38,193 nucleotides of DNA from Candidatus Tectimicrobiota bacterium. Its GTDB lineage: Bacteria; JACPSX01. Both the position numbers and the translations under genes were made by a program. Shown one piece after another: positions 8,374 through 18,000 of the stretch. The notes under the pieces are model-generated. The model saw nothing but the letters and a program-made list of their open reading frames with translations, was not told the origin of the DNA and searched no databases. How positions within the stretch are numbered: position 1 is the stretch's first letter; every line of letters begins with the position of its first letter. The DNA lies in NCBI GenBank assembly GCA_016193065.1, contig JACPSX010000090.1, positions 1 through 38,193 on the forward strand, written 5' to 3'.

Positions 8374-9360
8374 CTACATGAGAGGGAGAACCGTCTTCTC
8401 CAAGCGCTCTACCTGTGCCTTGATGTCGAAGGAGTGGAAGTAGAGAACGACTCTCTCCGCGCCGTAGGAGAGCAGTTCCTTGATTCTCACCGCCAGTTCT
8501 TCCGCCGGACCGTAAACCGCCACCTTCCTTTTCACCTCGAAGGGACGTCCCCCTTGGATGGAGTTCATCTGGCTCTCCCAGAAAACTCTGCCCTCTTCAA
8601 CGGCCTTCTTCGGATCCGGGTTGATGTTGCAACTGATAATGAAGGCGATGCGGATGGATTTCGGGTCTCTCCCTTCAGCCCTGGCGTATTCCGCCAGCTT
8701 GCGGATCGGCTCGTGGGGGTCCACGGTTCTGACCTCGCCTTCGATGTGCTCCATGCCCACGTGGCCCCCCTCCAGGCTTCCCTGCCAGCCGTCTCCGATG
8801 CGGGCGGTCCGCCTCATCGCCGCGTCCGTAGCTCCGCCGATCCAGATGGGAGGATGGGGCTTTTGTACGGGCTTGGGCTCGACGACCACATCCCGAAACT
8901 GGTAATACTTGCCCTGATGGGTCACGGAGGGCTCCGTCCAGATCCTTTTGAGGATGTGCAGGATCTCGTCGGTCCGGCCCGCCCGCTGCTTGAAGGAAAT
9001 GCCAACGTCCTCACACTCCTTGGGCCACCAACCCAGGCCCGCTCCGAAGATAAACCGCCCGTCCGATAGATTGTCTATAGTGCTGATGCGCCGCGCCAAC
9101 TCGATCGGGCTGCGCAAAGGGGTCACGAGAACGTCCGTCCCGATCTTGACGTGCTTGGTGCGCACGGAGAGGGCCGCGATGTAGGTAAGAGCATCATAGC
9201 GCGGCACGGGACGGGAGATGAAGTCGGGGACCGATAGGTAACACAGTCCCATCCGATCAGCCCGCTCGGCCATCTCGATGTACAGCTTGGCGTCGATTTT
9301 GTCTCCTTGAGTCGCCCTCGGGTTGATGTTAAAGCCGATCTTGTACATTTGCTCCGCCAT
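8374..9360 (-). CDS. LLM class F420/FMN-dependent oxidoreductase
   Basis: MAEQMYKIGFNINPRATQGDKIDAKLYIEMAERADRMGLCYLSVPDF...LSDGRFIFGAGLGWWPKECEDVGISFKQRAGRTDEILHILKRIW. Confidence 0.9.
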   Translation of the reverse strand: MAEQMYKIGFNINPRATQGDKIDAKLYIEMAERADRMGLCYLSVPDFISRPVPRYDALTYIAALSVRTKHVKIGTDVLVTPLRSPIELARRISTIDNLSDGRFIFGAGLGWWPKECEDVGISFKQRAGRTDEILHILKRIWTEPSVTHQGKYYQFRDVVVEPKPVQKPHPPIWIGGATDAAMRRTARIGDGWQGSLEGGHVGMEHIEGEVRTVDPHEPIRKLAEYARAEGRDPKSIRIAFIISCNINPDPKKAVEEGRVFWESQMNSIQGGRPFEVKRKVAVYGPAEELAVRIKELLSYGAERVVLYFHSFDIKAQVERLEKTVLPLM

Positions 9361-9572
9361 GACTGCCACCTCCATCGTCAATGATTTTCGCCGACCCTCC
9401 CGGGAAATCTTCTGGCAACCTGCCTCCCGTCTTGTCCATCATCCGGGCAACAGTCTCCTCTTCAACGAAGCGTGCCTCCCTCCAGGAAGTATCACGGAGA
9501 GGTTCCGGGGAAGAATACGCCGGTGGCCGAGCAGGGGCCCTCCGCGGCGGGAGGCCGGCCTCGTCGGCGGAA

Positions 9573-10511
9573 TCAGCCGCGGAGTGCCGGGACGATTTCC
9601 CGCGCCAGAATCTCCATGTGATCCATCGCGTCGAAGACGGGGTTCAAGAGGATGAGCTCGGCTCCGGCCGCCCGGATCTTCCGCAGCTCCGCGATGATCT
9701 CTTGGGGGTCCCCCCAGATCGCCACGTGGTCCACAAGGTCCGCCTTCCCGTAGTGCCACTGGGACCACTCCCGGAGGCGCTCGATGGCCCGGGTCTTGTT
9801 GGAATCAACGGCCAGGTAGACGCGCTTGGCGATCGCGAACGTGGAGAGGTCCCGCTTGGCCTCCGCCAGGAACCCACGGACCTGAGGGACCCGCTCCACA
9901 AAGCCGTCCGTCGATGAGGAGCCGGCGCCCATCCAGCCGTCGCCCAGTTCCACGGCCCGCTTGAGAGCCGCCGGATGAGCGCCTCCGAACCAGAGCGGCG
10001 GATGGGGCTTTTGCACCGGCTTGGGATTCATCTGAGCGTTGTCCAGCTTCCAAAATTCACTGTCGAACGTGACGCGCTCTTCCGTCCACAGGAGCTTCAT
10101 CAGTTTCAGACCTTCGCTGAAACGGCGCACACGCCTCTCCGCGGAGATGCCGAAGGCGGGATATTGTTGCGTACTGGCCCCGATGCCGACACCGGCAATC
10201 AGCCTCCCGTCGCTGAGCTGGTCCAGGGTGGCCAGGCTCTTGGCCAGTTGCACCGGGCTGCGCACCGGCGTGATCAGCACCGACACCCCCAGCCGAAGAG
10301 TGCGCGTCACGGCGGCCGCGTAGCTGAGCAGCGAGATCGGTTCGAGGCACGAGGCCCCCCGGCCCAGGATCTGCTCCTGGGTCCAGGCGCTGTGGAAGCC
10401 CAGCTCTTCGGCCCGGCGCAGGAACCCCTGAAGCTTGGCCGTGTCCACGCAGGGCCGGTCGAAAAAGATCTGCGGAATGCTGATTCCGAACTGCACCTGA
10501 TTAGCGATCAT
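9573..10511 (-). CDS. LLM class F420/FMN-dependent oxidoreductase
   Basis: MIANQVQFGISIPQIFFDRPCVDTAKLQGFLRRAEELGFHSAWTQEQILG...LSDGRLIAGVGIGASTQQYPAFGI. Confidence 0.9.
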   Translation of the reverse strand: MIANQVQFGISIPQIFFDRPCVDTAKLQGFLRRAEELGFHSAWTQEQILGRGASCLEPISLLSYAAAVTRTLRLGVSVLITPVRSPVQLAKSLATLDQLSDGRLIAGVGIGASTQQYPAFGISAERRVRRFSEGLKLMKLLWTEERVTFDSEFWKLDNAQMNPKPVQKPHPPLWFGGAHPAALKRAVELGDGWMGAGSSSTDGFVERVPQVRGFLAEAKRDLSTFAIAKRVYLAVDSNKTRAIERLREWSQWHYGKADLVDHVAIWGDPQEIIAELRKIRAAGAELILLNPVFDAMDHMEILAREIVPALRG

Positions 10512-10843
10512 CACGAATCCTCTCTTCAAAGCCCGTGCATGTGTTCCGGCACCGGGGCAAACCGAGTATCATTCCTTCACTTGAGCACTTAAGAAACTGA
10601 GGAAAAATCGAAAGGCTGAAACTCCCTTTTTGCAGGTAGAATATCAGGGTGTTCCCATAAGTCAAGCTTATCCTGTCTCGGCGCGGGAGAGATCCAGAGA
10701 CCGTTCTTTTTTTGACCGAACCCGGACGGCTATAGCTTCGAGGCAAGGGCTCCCGCGTGCGCGCCACGGACCGGGTCGTGCAGATGATCCGGGAAGCGAG
10801 AGGCAAATGAGAGAACATGCCGAAGGATTTGGAACATCATCTG

Positions 10844-10881
10844 TTGCTTTCCCGCCTTTGACGATGTATATTATACATCGT
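10844..10881 (+). promoter_or_regulatory. vapBC promoter with overlapping palindromic operator
   Basis: TTGCTT (10844-10849), 17 nt, TATATT (10867-10872); perfect palindrome ACGATGTATA-T-TATACATCGT at 10861-10881. Confidence 0.75.
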
Positions 10882-10892
10882 CTGGACAAAAT

Positions 10893-11153
10893 ATGAAAAG
10901 AACGCAGCTGTACCTGGATGAGGAAATGGCGAGGACGTTGGCTGCCCTGAGCCGAAAAAAGGGCACAACCGTGTCCGAACTTGTGCGGGAGAGTGTCAGG
11001 GAAAAGTATTTGAGCGGAAAAGACGTGGATAAGGTCGCTCTCGCCAGACAGCTTGCCGGGATTTGGAAGGAGAGAAAAGACCTCGGAGATATCGATCAAG
11101 CTGTCCGCAGGTTGCGCAAGGACACTCGGCGAAAAAGGCTGGGAATTGGCTGA
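10893..11153 (+). CDS. Ribbon-helix-helix VapB/CopG-type antitoxin
   Basis: MKRTQLYLDEEMARTLAALSRKKGTTVSELVRESVREKYLSG. Confidence 0.85.
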   Translation: MKRTQLYLDEEMARTLAALSRKKGTTVSELVRESVREKYLSGKDVDKVALARQLAGIWKERKDLGDIDQAVRRLRKDTRRKRLGIG

Positions 11154-11532
11154 AATTCTCCTCGATTCGCATGTGATCATTGGCTGGCTCCGGGGGCAGG
11201 ACCCGGTGGCGGAAGTTGTCTCTGCTCTTCTCGAAAGCAGGGACGTTCTTTTGTGGACACCCGTGTCTGTTGCAGAGATATTCGCGGGTGCGAGAAAAGG
11301 AGAAGAGAAACAGTTAGAGAGCCTGTTTCTGGTGCTTGAAACTCTGCCCTTGTCGGCCGAGATAGGGAAAAAGGCAGGGGACTACCTGAGAACTTACTCC
11401 AGATCCCATCACTTGGAGCTGGGTGATGCGCTGATTGCTGCCACGGCTCACGCGCACCAAGTCCCTCTCTGGACTCTCAACAAGAAGCATTACCCCATGA
11501 GCGATGTCCGATTTTTCGTGCCGTCTCGCTAG
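11146..11532 (+). CDS. PIN domain VapC-type toxin
   Basis: LAEILLDSHVIIGWLRGQDPVAEVV...VSVAEIFAGARKGEE...ELGDALIAATAHAHQVPLWTLNKKHYPM; TTG start overlapping vapB end. Confidence 0.85.
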   Translation: MAEILLDSHVIIGWLRGQDPVAEVVSALLESRDVLLWTPVSVAEIFAGARKGEEKQLESLFLVLETLPLSAEIGKKAGDYLRTYSRSHHLELGDALIAATAHAHQVPLWTLNKKHYPMSDVRFFVPSR

Positions 11533-11725
11533 GGCCTGCCTTCTCTATCTAGGGTCCGACAAACGGAGTTCCCCGGCTCCTGTCTCCATTTTTTCTCTTG
11601 AGAGACCGGGACCCTTTCTGGTAGCTTCCATCCACTGGGATAAAAATCCGCCGCTACAGGCTTGTCGGGCTACGAAAAAGAATTTTCCAGTAGTTGCCGT
11701 CACAAGTTTCCCTAAGGAGGAGGCC

Positions 11726-12460
11726 ATGTACTACGGCTGGAGAGGCGTCGTCGGCTACGTGAAGCCGACCCAGCGGCCGGGCACGCTGGAAGATTTCGTC
11801 AAGCTGATGCCCGACGGGGTCGGGGTGATTCCCGAAACCGTGGGAATCCGGATGGGAAGCGAGCAGGAGTTCCTGAAGGCGCTGGAGATCGCCGAGCAGA
11901 AGGTGGCGGAATTGAGCAAGTTGGGCGTGGACCTCGTGCTGATTGCCGGGGCCCCGCCGACCATGGTGCACGGCTACGGCCGCGATCGGGCCAAGGCTCA
12001 GGAGCTATCGCAGAAATACGGAGTTCCCGTTGTCACGGCCACCATGGCCCAGATGGAAGCTTTCCAAGCTCTCGGCGTCAAACGGATCGTGGGGATCAGT
12101 TACTTCAAAGATGACCTCAACCCTACCTTTGCCAAGTTTCTGCGGGATGGAGGGCTTGAGGTCCTGTGCATGAAGGGCTACGAGGTTCCCTTCGGAGAGG
12201 TGCAGAAGATTCCGCCCCAAGAAGTCTACGCTTTTGCCAAGAAGGTGTTCCTGGAAGCCGACCGCCCGGATGGGATCTACATTCTGGGCAACGGCTGGCG
12301 GGTCCTTCCCATCGTGAGGCTGCTGGAGCAGGACCTGCAGACCACGGTCGTCGCCAGCCTTCCGGCCCAGATCTGGGCTACTCTCAGGAGGCTGCACATT
12401 CGGGAACCGATCCCGGGGTATGGAAAGCTGCTCGCCGAGATGCCCTGGGACCTGTCCTGA
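11726..12460 (+). CDS. Maleate isomerase / Asp-Glu racemase superfamily protein
   Basis: GWRGVVGYVKPTQRPGTLEDFVKLMPDGVGVIPETVGIRMGSEQEFLKALEI...LVLIAGAPPTMVHGYG; RBS aaggagg upstream. Confidence 0.8.
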   Translation: MYYGWRGVVGYVKPTQRPGTLEDFVKLMPDGVGVIPETVGIRMGSEQEFLKALEIAEQKVAELSKLGVDLVLIAGAPPTMVHGYGRDRAKAQELSQKYGVPVVTATMAQMEAFQALGVKRIVGISYFKDDLNPTFAKFLRDGGLEVLCMKGYEVPFGEVQKIPPQEVYAFAKKVFLEADRPDGIYILGNGWRVLPIVRLLEQDLQTTVVASLPAQIWATLRRLHIREPIPGYGKLLAEMPWDLS

Positions 12461-12517
12461 GCGGAGCCTGCCCTGGGCAGCGCCGAAGGGTCGAAGGGGC
12501 CGCTCTGATCGGGAACA

Positions 12518-13051
12518 ATGGAGGAGGACATGGAAGGCAAGTGGGAAGAGGAGAAATGGGTTACGGACCTGCACATCAAGCGGGCCGAGCGGATGAAGGC
12601 CGACGACCTTAAGAGACGTTCCGGGCGAAAGATCATTCGCAAGTCCGAGGTGAATCTGCAATGGGAGCCCAAGAACGGCATCTGGATCTCCGGCCTGGTG
12701 ACCCGGGAGATGGGTTTTGAGAACCGGATCATCGAGGTCGATCTGCACGTGCTGCCCCCCGGGACCCACTCGATCACCCATAAGCACAACGAAGCGATCC
12801 TGCACATCCTGCGGGGCAGCGGGTACACGTTGATTGACGAGGAGCGCTTTGACTGGGAGGGGGGCGACACGGTGTACATCCCCATCGGGGCCTGGCACCA
12901 ACATTACAACCTGGAATCCGGGGAGGCGGCCGTGATCCTGGCCATCAAGCCGATCCCCTTGCAGGAATACCTGGGGGAGGTCCACATCGAGCGCAAGGGA
13001 GATACGCCGAAGATCAACGAATCCTGGAAGCCCGACTCCCTCGGCCTCTAA
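12518..13051 (+). CDS. Cupin domain protein
   Basis: EVDLHVLPPGTHSITHKHNEAILHILRGSGYTLIDEERFDWEGGDTVYIPIGAWHQHYNLESGEAAVILAIKP. Confidence 0.85.
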   Translation: MEEDMEGKWEEEKWVTDLHIKRAERMKADDLKRRSGRKIIRKSEVNLQWEPKNGIWISGLVTREMGFENRIIEVDLHVLPPGTHSITHKHNEAILHILRGSGYTLIDEERFDWEGGDTVYIPIGAWHQHYNLESGEAAVILAIKPIPLQEYLGEVHIERKGDTPKINESWKPDSLGL

Positions 13052-13059
13052 TCCGGCTT

Positions 13060-13527
13060 TTAAGCACTCTTTGCTCGTACGACGAGATCGACGTCGCACT
13101 CAAGGACGTGAAGGAGCGACAACACCTGATCGACGGATTTGCGATAATTCGTCTGGTCAAGGAGCCGGTAGAACTGAGCTGCGGAGGTTCCGAGGCGCCG
13201 AATGATTTCCCGCTTGGAAAGAGGACTCGCCTCGACACGTTTCTGCGCTTCGAGTGTCAGCTTGTACAGTAGAAGGTCTCGCAGATAGGTGGGATCCTGA
13301 TTGTACTCCAGCACCTGCTCAATATGTACGGTTCCCTCTCTGCCTGACTGCAGAACGTACGTAAATCCTTCCCGGCCAAGGTCCGCATCCACGGACACCC
13401 GAGCCACGCCATCGTTTCTCGTCGGCTTCGGATCGGCCTTGGCGTACGGGAAAAGAAGGATCTGGGACGAGGTCTTTACCTCAAACGCCCTCTTTCGATT
13501 GTTGGCGGCGACCCTACGGATCTTCAT
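13060..13527 (-). CDS. Hypothetical protein, possible HTH regulator
   Basis: FEVKTSSQILLFPYAKADPKP...SPLSKREIIRRLGTSAAQFYRLLDQTNYRKSVDQVLSLLHVLECDVDLVV. Confidence 0.75.
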   Translation of the reverse strand: MKIRRVAANNRKRAFEVKTSSQILLFPYAKADPKPTRNDGVARVSVDADLGREGFTYVLQSGREGTVHIEQVLEYNQDPTYLRDLLLYKLTLEAQKRVEASPLSKREIIRRLGTSAAQFYRLLDQTNYRKSVDQVLSLLHVLECDVDLVVRAKSA

Positions 13528-13639
13528 AGAAGGCCCTCGGACTCAAGTCAGGTCTTTCCCGTCGGCTAATGCTACCCTCTGTGGTAACGGTTGTCAAGAC
13601 CAGTTCGCTGGACTCTTCTGGTCCGCCGCAGTATTAGCC

Positions 13640-13885
13640 GCGGGCCATGGAGCGGCCCGTCGGCTGGTAGGATCAAGGGGTGGCACCGCTGACGGAAATC
13701 GCCCGACGGTTCAACCGGGACGTCTCAACGCTGAGTCGGGCAGTGGAGGCATTGCAGCGCATCGCCAGCGCGGGCGGGCCTGTCTGCGTGTCCCCGCCTG
13801 CGTGTCCGCGCGGGCAGGCGCACAGGCAGGCCAGAGGCGAAATCATTGTTCAAACGTCAAAAAGCAATTATGCAAGCCTGACCCT
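13640..13885 (+). pseudogene. C-terminal relic of a RAYT-like (IS200-related) transposase with DnaA-like HTH tail
   Basis: VAPLTEIARRFNRDVSTLSRAVEALQRIAS resembles the C-terminal HTH of such proteins; REP-like palindrome embedded and trailing ...GTCAAAAAGCAATTATGCAAGCCTGACCCT. Confidence 0.6.
13778..13832. repeat. REP-like nested palindrome
   Basis: GGCCTGTCTG (13778-13787)/CAGGCAGGCC (13823-13832), one mismatch; inner CGCCTGC/GCAGGCG (13795-13801/13814-13820). Confidence 0.7.
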
Positions 13886-13931
13886 TTCTTACGATCTGGT
13901 GTCAATATGCCTTACTTCCTTCGTCTTTTTC

Positions 13932-13959
13932 TGACCTTTCCCCCTGGAGGGGGAAGGTC
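13932..13959. repeat. Palindromic hairpin (TGACCTTTCCCCCTGGAGGGGGAAGGTCA)
   Basis: Nearly perfect inverted repeat with one-base bulge. Confidence 0.6.
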
Positions 13960-14021
13960 AGGATGAGGGGCAACGTGAGAGGGCGATAAGTCAAGGAGTG
14001 TCGGCTGGATTTCGTCCTCTA

Positions 14022-15002
14022 TCATTTGCGGCGGCGAGCCGGTGTGACCTTCTTCGGACTCCGCTTCCGAGTTGACGGAGGAGAGCTCGCAGGAGCCTCC
14101 GAGTTACTCTCGTCGGTCGCCGCTCCCAGGGCCAGCTCGCGGGCCAGCGCAGCGGCGCGCGAGACCGCGGGTTGCAGGAGAGCTCGCGGCGTCTGAGAGA
14201 GCTGCCAGGAGAGCGGGGCCCCAAGCTGGCGGAGGAGGGAGCCCTCGACAGCGGGGGCGCCGATGTGAAAGCTCAGGTCATCCACGGACTCGCGGAAGAC
14301 CTCGTAGCGGTCGGGAGTCATTCGTTGGGACGCGCTGGCGGCGGGAGCAGAAGCCTGCTTCCCGGCGTGTGTGCGCTCGGCGGTTCCCGAAGCGCTGCGG
14401 AGCCGGCGCAGCGCCGCCAGCACCTTCTCCTTGGTCCGCCCGCGCAGCTCGAAGAGGAGGAATGGGTCGCGGTCGAACGCCTCGCCGAGCACGTAGTGGA
14501 CCGCGGCCACATGCTTGCAGGGATTGGCCCAGTCCGGACACGTGCACGCGGTGACGAGATCCTTTTTCGTTTCGGGGAAAAGACTTGCCCGGCAAGCTTG
14601 AAACGCCTCGTCGATCTCGCGCGGCATCTCGCCGGAGAGGAGGCGCGCGGCGAAGACGGCGCGGCCGGCCATCTCCTTGATGGCCTTCTCCCAAACGCGG
14701 GCGCCGAGGGCTGCCAGGCGGATCGTCACCTTGTAGGGGGTCGGGCGCGAGCCGGTCACGCGGGCTGTTACCACTCCGTCCTTGACAGTGAGGTCATGGA
14801 CGCGGCCCTGCCGGGCATAACTTCGTCCCCGCCCGAGCCGGGCCGAGTACTCCCCGCCGAATCGGTCCAGCGCCTGGATCCAGCGCTGCCCCCACCAGGT
14901 GGAGCCGAACTTCTTGACTTTGATCCCGTGCTCGGGAGGTGGGAGCTTGGGCGGAGGAGGCGGGTAAAAATCGCTGTCCCATCCCCAGTAGCCCCGGCCC
15001 AT
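14022..15002 (-). CDS. SWIM zinc finger protein
   Basis: CTCPDWANPCKH SWIM motif; N-terminal FGSTWWGQRWIQALD; overlaps helicase stop (TGATG). Confidence 0.9.
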   Translation of the reverse strand: MGRGYWGWDSDFYPPPPPKLPPPEHGIKVKKFGSTWWGQRWIQALDRFGGEYSARLGRGRSYARQGRVHDLTVKDGVVTARVTGSRPTPYKVTIRLAALGARVWEKAIKEMAGRAVFAARLLSGEMPREIDEAFQACRASLFPETKKDLVTACTCPDWANPCKHVAAVHYVLGEAFDRDPFLLFELRGRTKEKVLAALRRLRSASGTAERTHAGKQASAPAASASQRMTPDRYEVFRESVDDLSFHIGAPAVEGSLLRQLGAPLSWQLSQTPRALLQPAVSRAAALARELALGAATDESNSEAPASSPPSTRKRSPKKVTPARRRK

Positions 15003-18000
15003 CACTTTCGCCCTTTCCTGGAACCCGCCTTGGCGGGCGCTGCCGTCTCGTCCTCGTTATCGGCGACCACCGCATCCCTCGAGAGCGCGAAGAGGCCCCT
15101 CAGCTCGGCGTCTGACAGCTCGGTAATCCACGCCTCACTGGCTCCCACGATTCGTTCGGCCAGGGCGCGCTTGTCCGTGAGAAGCGCGTCAATCTTCTCT
15201 TCCACGGTCCCCGCGGTCAGGAGCCGGTAGACCTGGACGAGCCGCCGCTGGCCGATCCGGTGGGCGCGATCGGTAGCCTGGTCCTCCACCGCGGGATTCC
15301 ACCAGCGGTCGAAGTGGAAGACGCGGGTGGCGTGCGTGAGATTGAGCCCGGTGCCGCCGGCTTTGAGAGAGAGGACGAACACCGGCGGTCCGTCCTCCTG
15401 GAACCGGCGCACCATGGCGTCGCGGGCTGCCCGGGGCACGCCGCCGTGGAGGAAGGGGACCTCGCGCTGGAGCGTTCCTGAGAGGTGGGCCACAAGCCGA
15501 TCGCCCATTTCGCGGAACTGGGTGAAAACGAGGGCGCGATCCCCCGAGGCCACTGTCTCCTCCAGCATCTCGGTAAGACGGTCGAGCTTTCCCGAGCGGC
15601 CCGGGAAGGGGCCCCGCTCGCGGAGATAGTGGGCAGGGTGATTGCAGATCTGCTTGAGCGCCGTGAGTAGGGCCAGGACGATGCCCCGGCGCTGAATCCC
15701 TTCGGCTGCTTCGATTTTGGCCATGACCTCATCCACCTGAGCCTGGTAGAGAGTGGCCTGCTCACGCGTCAGCGTGCAGACCACCGCCATCTCTTGCTTG
15801 GGCGGGAGGTCGGCGAGAATGCCGGGATCGCTTTTGAGACGCCGCAGCACGAAGGGGCGGATGACCCGGCGAAGCTCCTCGGCTGCCCCGTTGTCGCGGT
15901 AGCGCTCGATGGGGACGGCGAACCGCCGCCGGAAACGCTCCAGGGGACCGAGCAGCCCGGGCACACAGAAGTGGAGAATCGACCAGAGCTCGGCCAGCCG
16001 GTTCTCCACAGGGGTTCCGGTGAGGGCAAAGCGGTGGGTGGCTCGCAGAGCCCGTGCAGCGTGGGCCTGCCGGGAGGCGGCGTTCTTGATGTTCTGGGCT
16101 TCGTCGAGGACCGCCACCGCCCAGTCCATCTCGCCCAGCAGAGCCTGGTCGCGTCTCAAAAGGCCGTAGGTCGTGACTACCACAGCGTGGGGAGGTGTGT
16201 GCCGCAGGGCTTTGAGGTCTCGTGCCCGCTCCGGTCCGTGGTGGCGCAGGACGGGCAGGGCCGGGGAGAAGCGCGCGAGCTCCCGCTCCCAGTTGCCGAC
16301 CACCGAGGTGGGGCAGACGATGAGCGCAGGGCGTGGATCGCCGGTCTCGGCCGCCCGCCGAGCCAGGAGGAAAGCGATGGTCTCAACGGTCTTGCCAAGC
16401 CCCATGTCGTCCGCAAGACAACCGCCCAGGCCGAGGCGGGCCATGAGGGCGAGCCAAGACAGCCCTCGCTCCTGATAGGGGCGGAGCGTCCCCTGGAGAT
16501 CAGCCGGAGGCAGGATGGGATCCATCCCGGCCCGAAGCCGCTCGATTACGGAAATGAGCAGCCCTTCGGGAACGACTTCCACCGGCACCCGGATTCCTTC
16601 GCGGGGGAGCGTTCCTCCCAGTGCGGCGGCCAGGGCTTCAGGGATCTGAAGCTTTCCGCCTCTCTCCTTCTGCAGGTGGTGGCGGATTTCGGCAATCTCG
16701 TTCGGGTCCAGAACCACCCACTCGCCGCGCCACTGAACCAGGGGTCGCTTGAGGGCGACCAGAGCACTGAACTCTTGAGGCGAAAGGGTCTGATCGCCGA
16801 GAGCCAGCTCCCAGCGATAGGCGACCAGGCCGTCCAGCGACAGGCGTCCTTCGCCGGACACGGCTCCTGCGACGCCCGGCGCCGCGCCCACCCGCATCCT
16901 GAGCCTGAGCCGTCGCTGCCCGGCGGGGGACAGTTCGGCCGGGAGGAGCACCGTGAAGCCGGCCTCGCTGAGGAGGGGTGCTCCATCCGAGAGGAAGCGC
17001 CATGCTTCGTCGTCACTCAAGGGCACGGACTCCGGGCGCGCGGCCTCGAGGCTTCTCTCGACGGGAGGAAAAAGCCTTGCGGCCTGGGCTAGCCCTTGGA
17101 GGAGCAGTTCCTGAGGCGCCGCGAAGGTCCGGTCCATCCACTGAAGGCGGTCCCCCGGCGCAGCCCAGGCGCGCTCTGCGGGGAGGAGAAGGCTCGGATC
17201 GTCGGCGGCCTGAAGGAAGTAGCGCAGCTCCCAGGGGCGGCCTCTTCCGGCCCGGGTTCCATTGCCGGGTGGGTCCAGCTTGAGGCACACGCGGGGGGTA
17301 TTGGCGGCCAGAGCTCCGCGGACCGGCGCGACCCACCCGCTGATCTCTTCGGGCAGGCCGCGCTCGAGGAATCCGTGGGTCGGGAATACCGGGTCGGACC
17401 CTGTCAGCGCGGCAATGAATTTCCCTTCCCAACTGCCTCGTCCTTGCGCAGGCAGAGGCACCTGGGTCCGAGCTGCCGCCTCCCTGTCCAAGGCGTCCGC
17501 CGTCGCATCCAGGAACTCAGCGAGAAGCGTCTCGGGGGCCCAGAATCGAACGGTCTCTCGATACTGCCGTTGAGGTCTGCGGCCGCGGCTGGGCAGGGGA
17601 TGGTCTTCGCGGTCAGTAGGGACCGCGTGGGCTGCCGGGGGGAAGGCCCGGGCGAGAGCGGTAAATCGCTGGGAGTCATCGGGAAGAGCCAGTGAGACTC
17701 CCCAGCGGGCTTCCGCTCCCTCCGGGGCCGGGAGTACCAAGGGAAGTATCCGCTCCCGCGCTACCAGGTCGAGCGCCAGCTTGGCCGCAAGACTCCAGGC
17801 TGCGACCGATGCCGGAACGCCCTCAAGATCGGCAGCCTCGATCCTGGCCAGCACAGCGACTCCGTCGAGGAGTCCGATCCTGAGCCCGCGGACCTGCTCG
17901 GCTTTCCCGTGGTCAGACACAACTCGAACGGTGGCGCGCCGTCCGGAGGCAGCGAGCCGTTCGATGATACCGGCGTTTGCGCTGCCAGGATCGCTTCCCC

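Noticed and set aside
12005-13099. 364-aa minus-strand ORF across maleate isomerase-like and cupin genes
   Set aside because: Antisense to two well-supported genes and the repeat between them; low-complexity composition.
15794-17092. 432-aa plus-strand ORF antisense to SNF2 helicase
   Set aside because: Overlaps conserved helicase motifs on the other strand; no recognisable domain.
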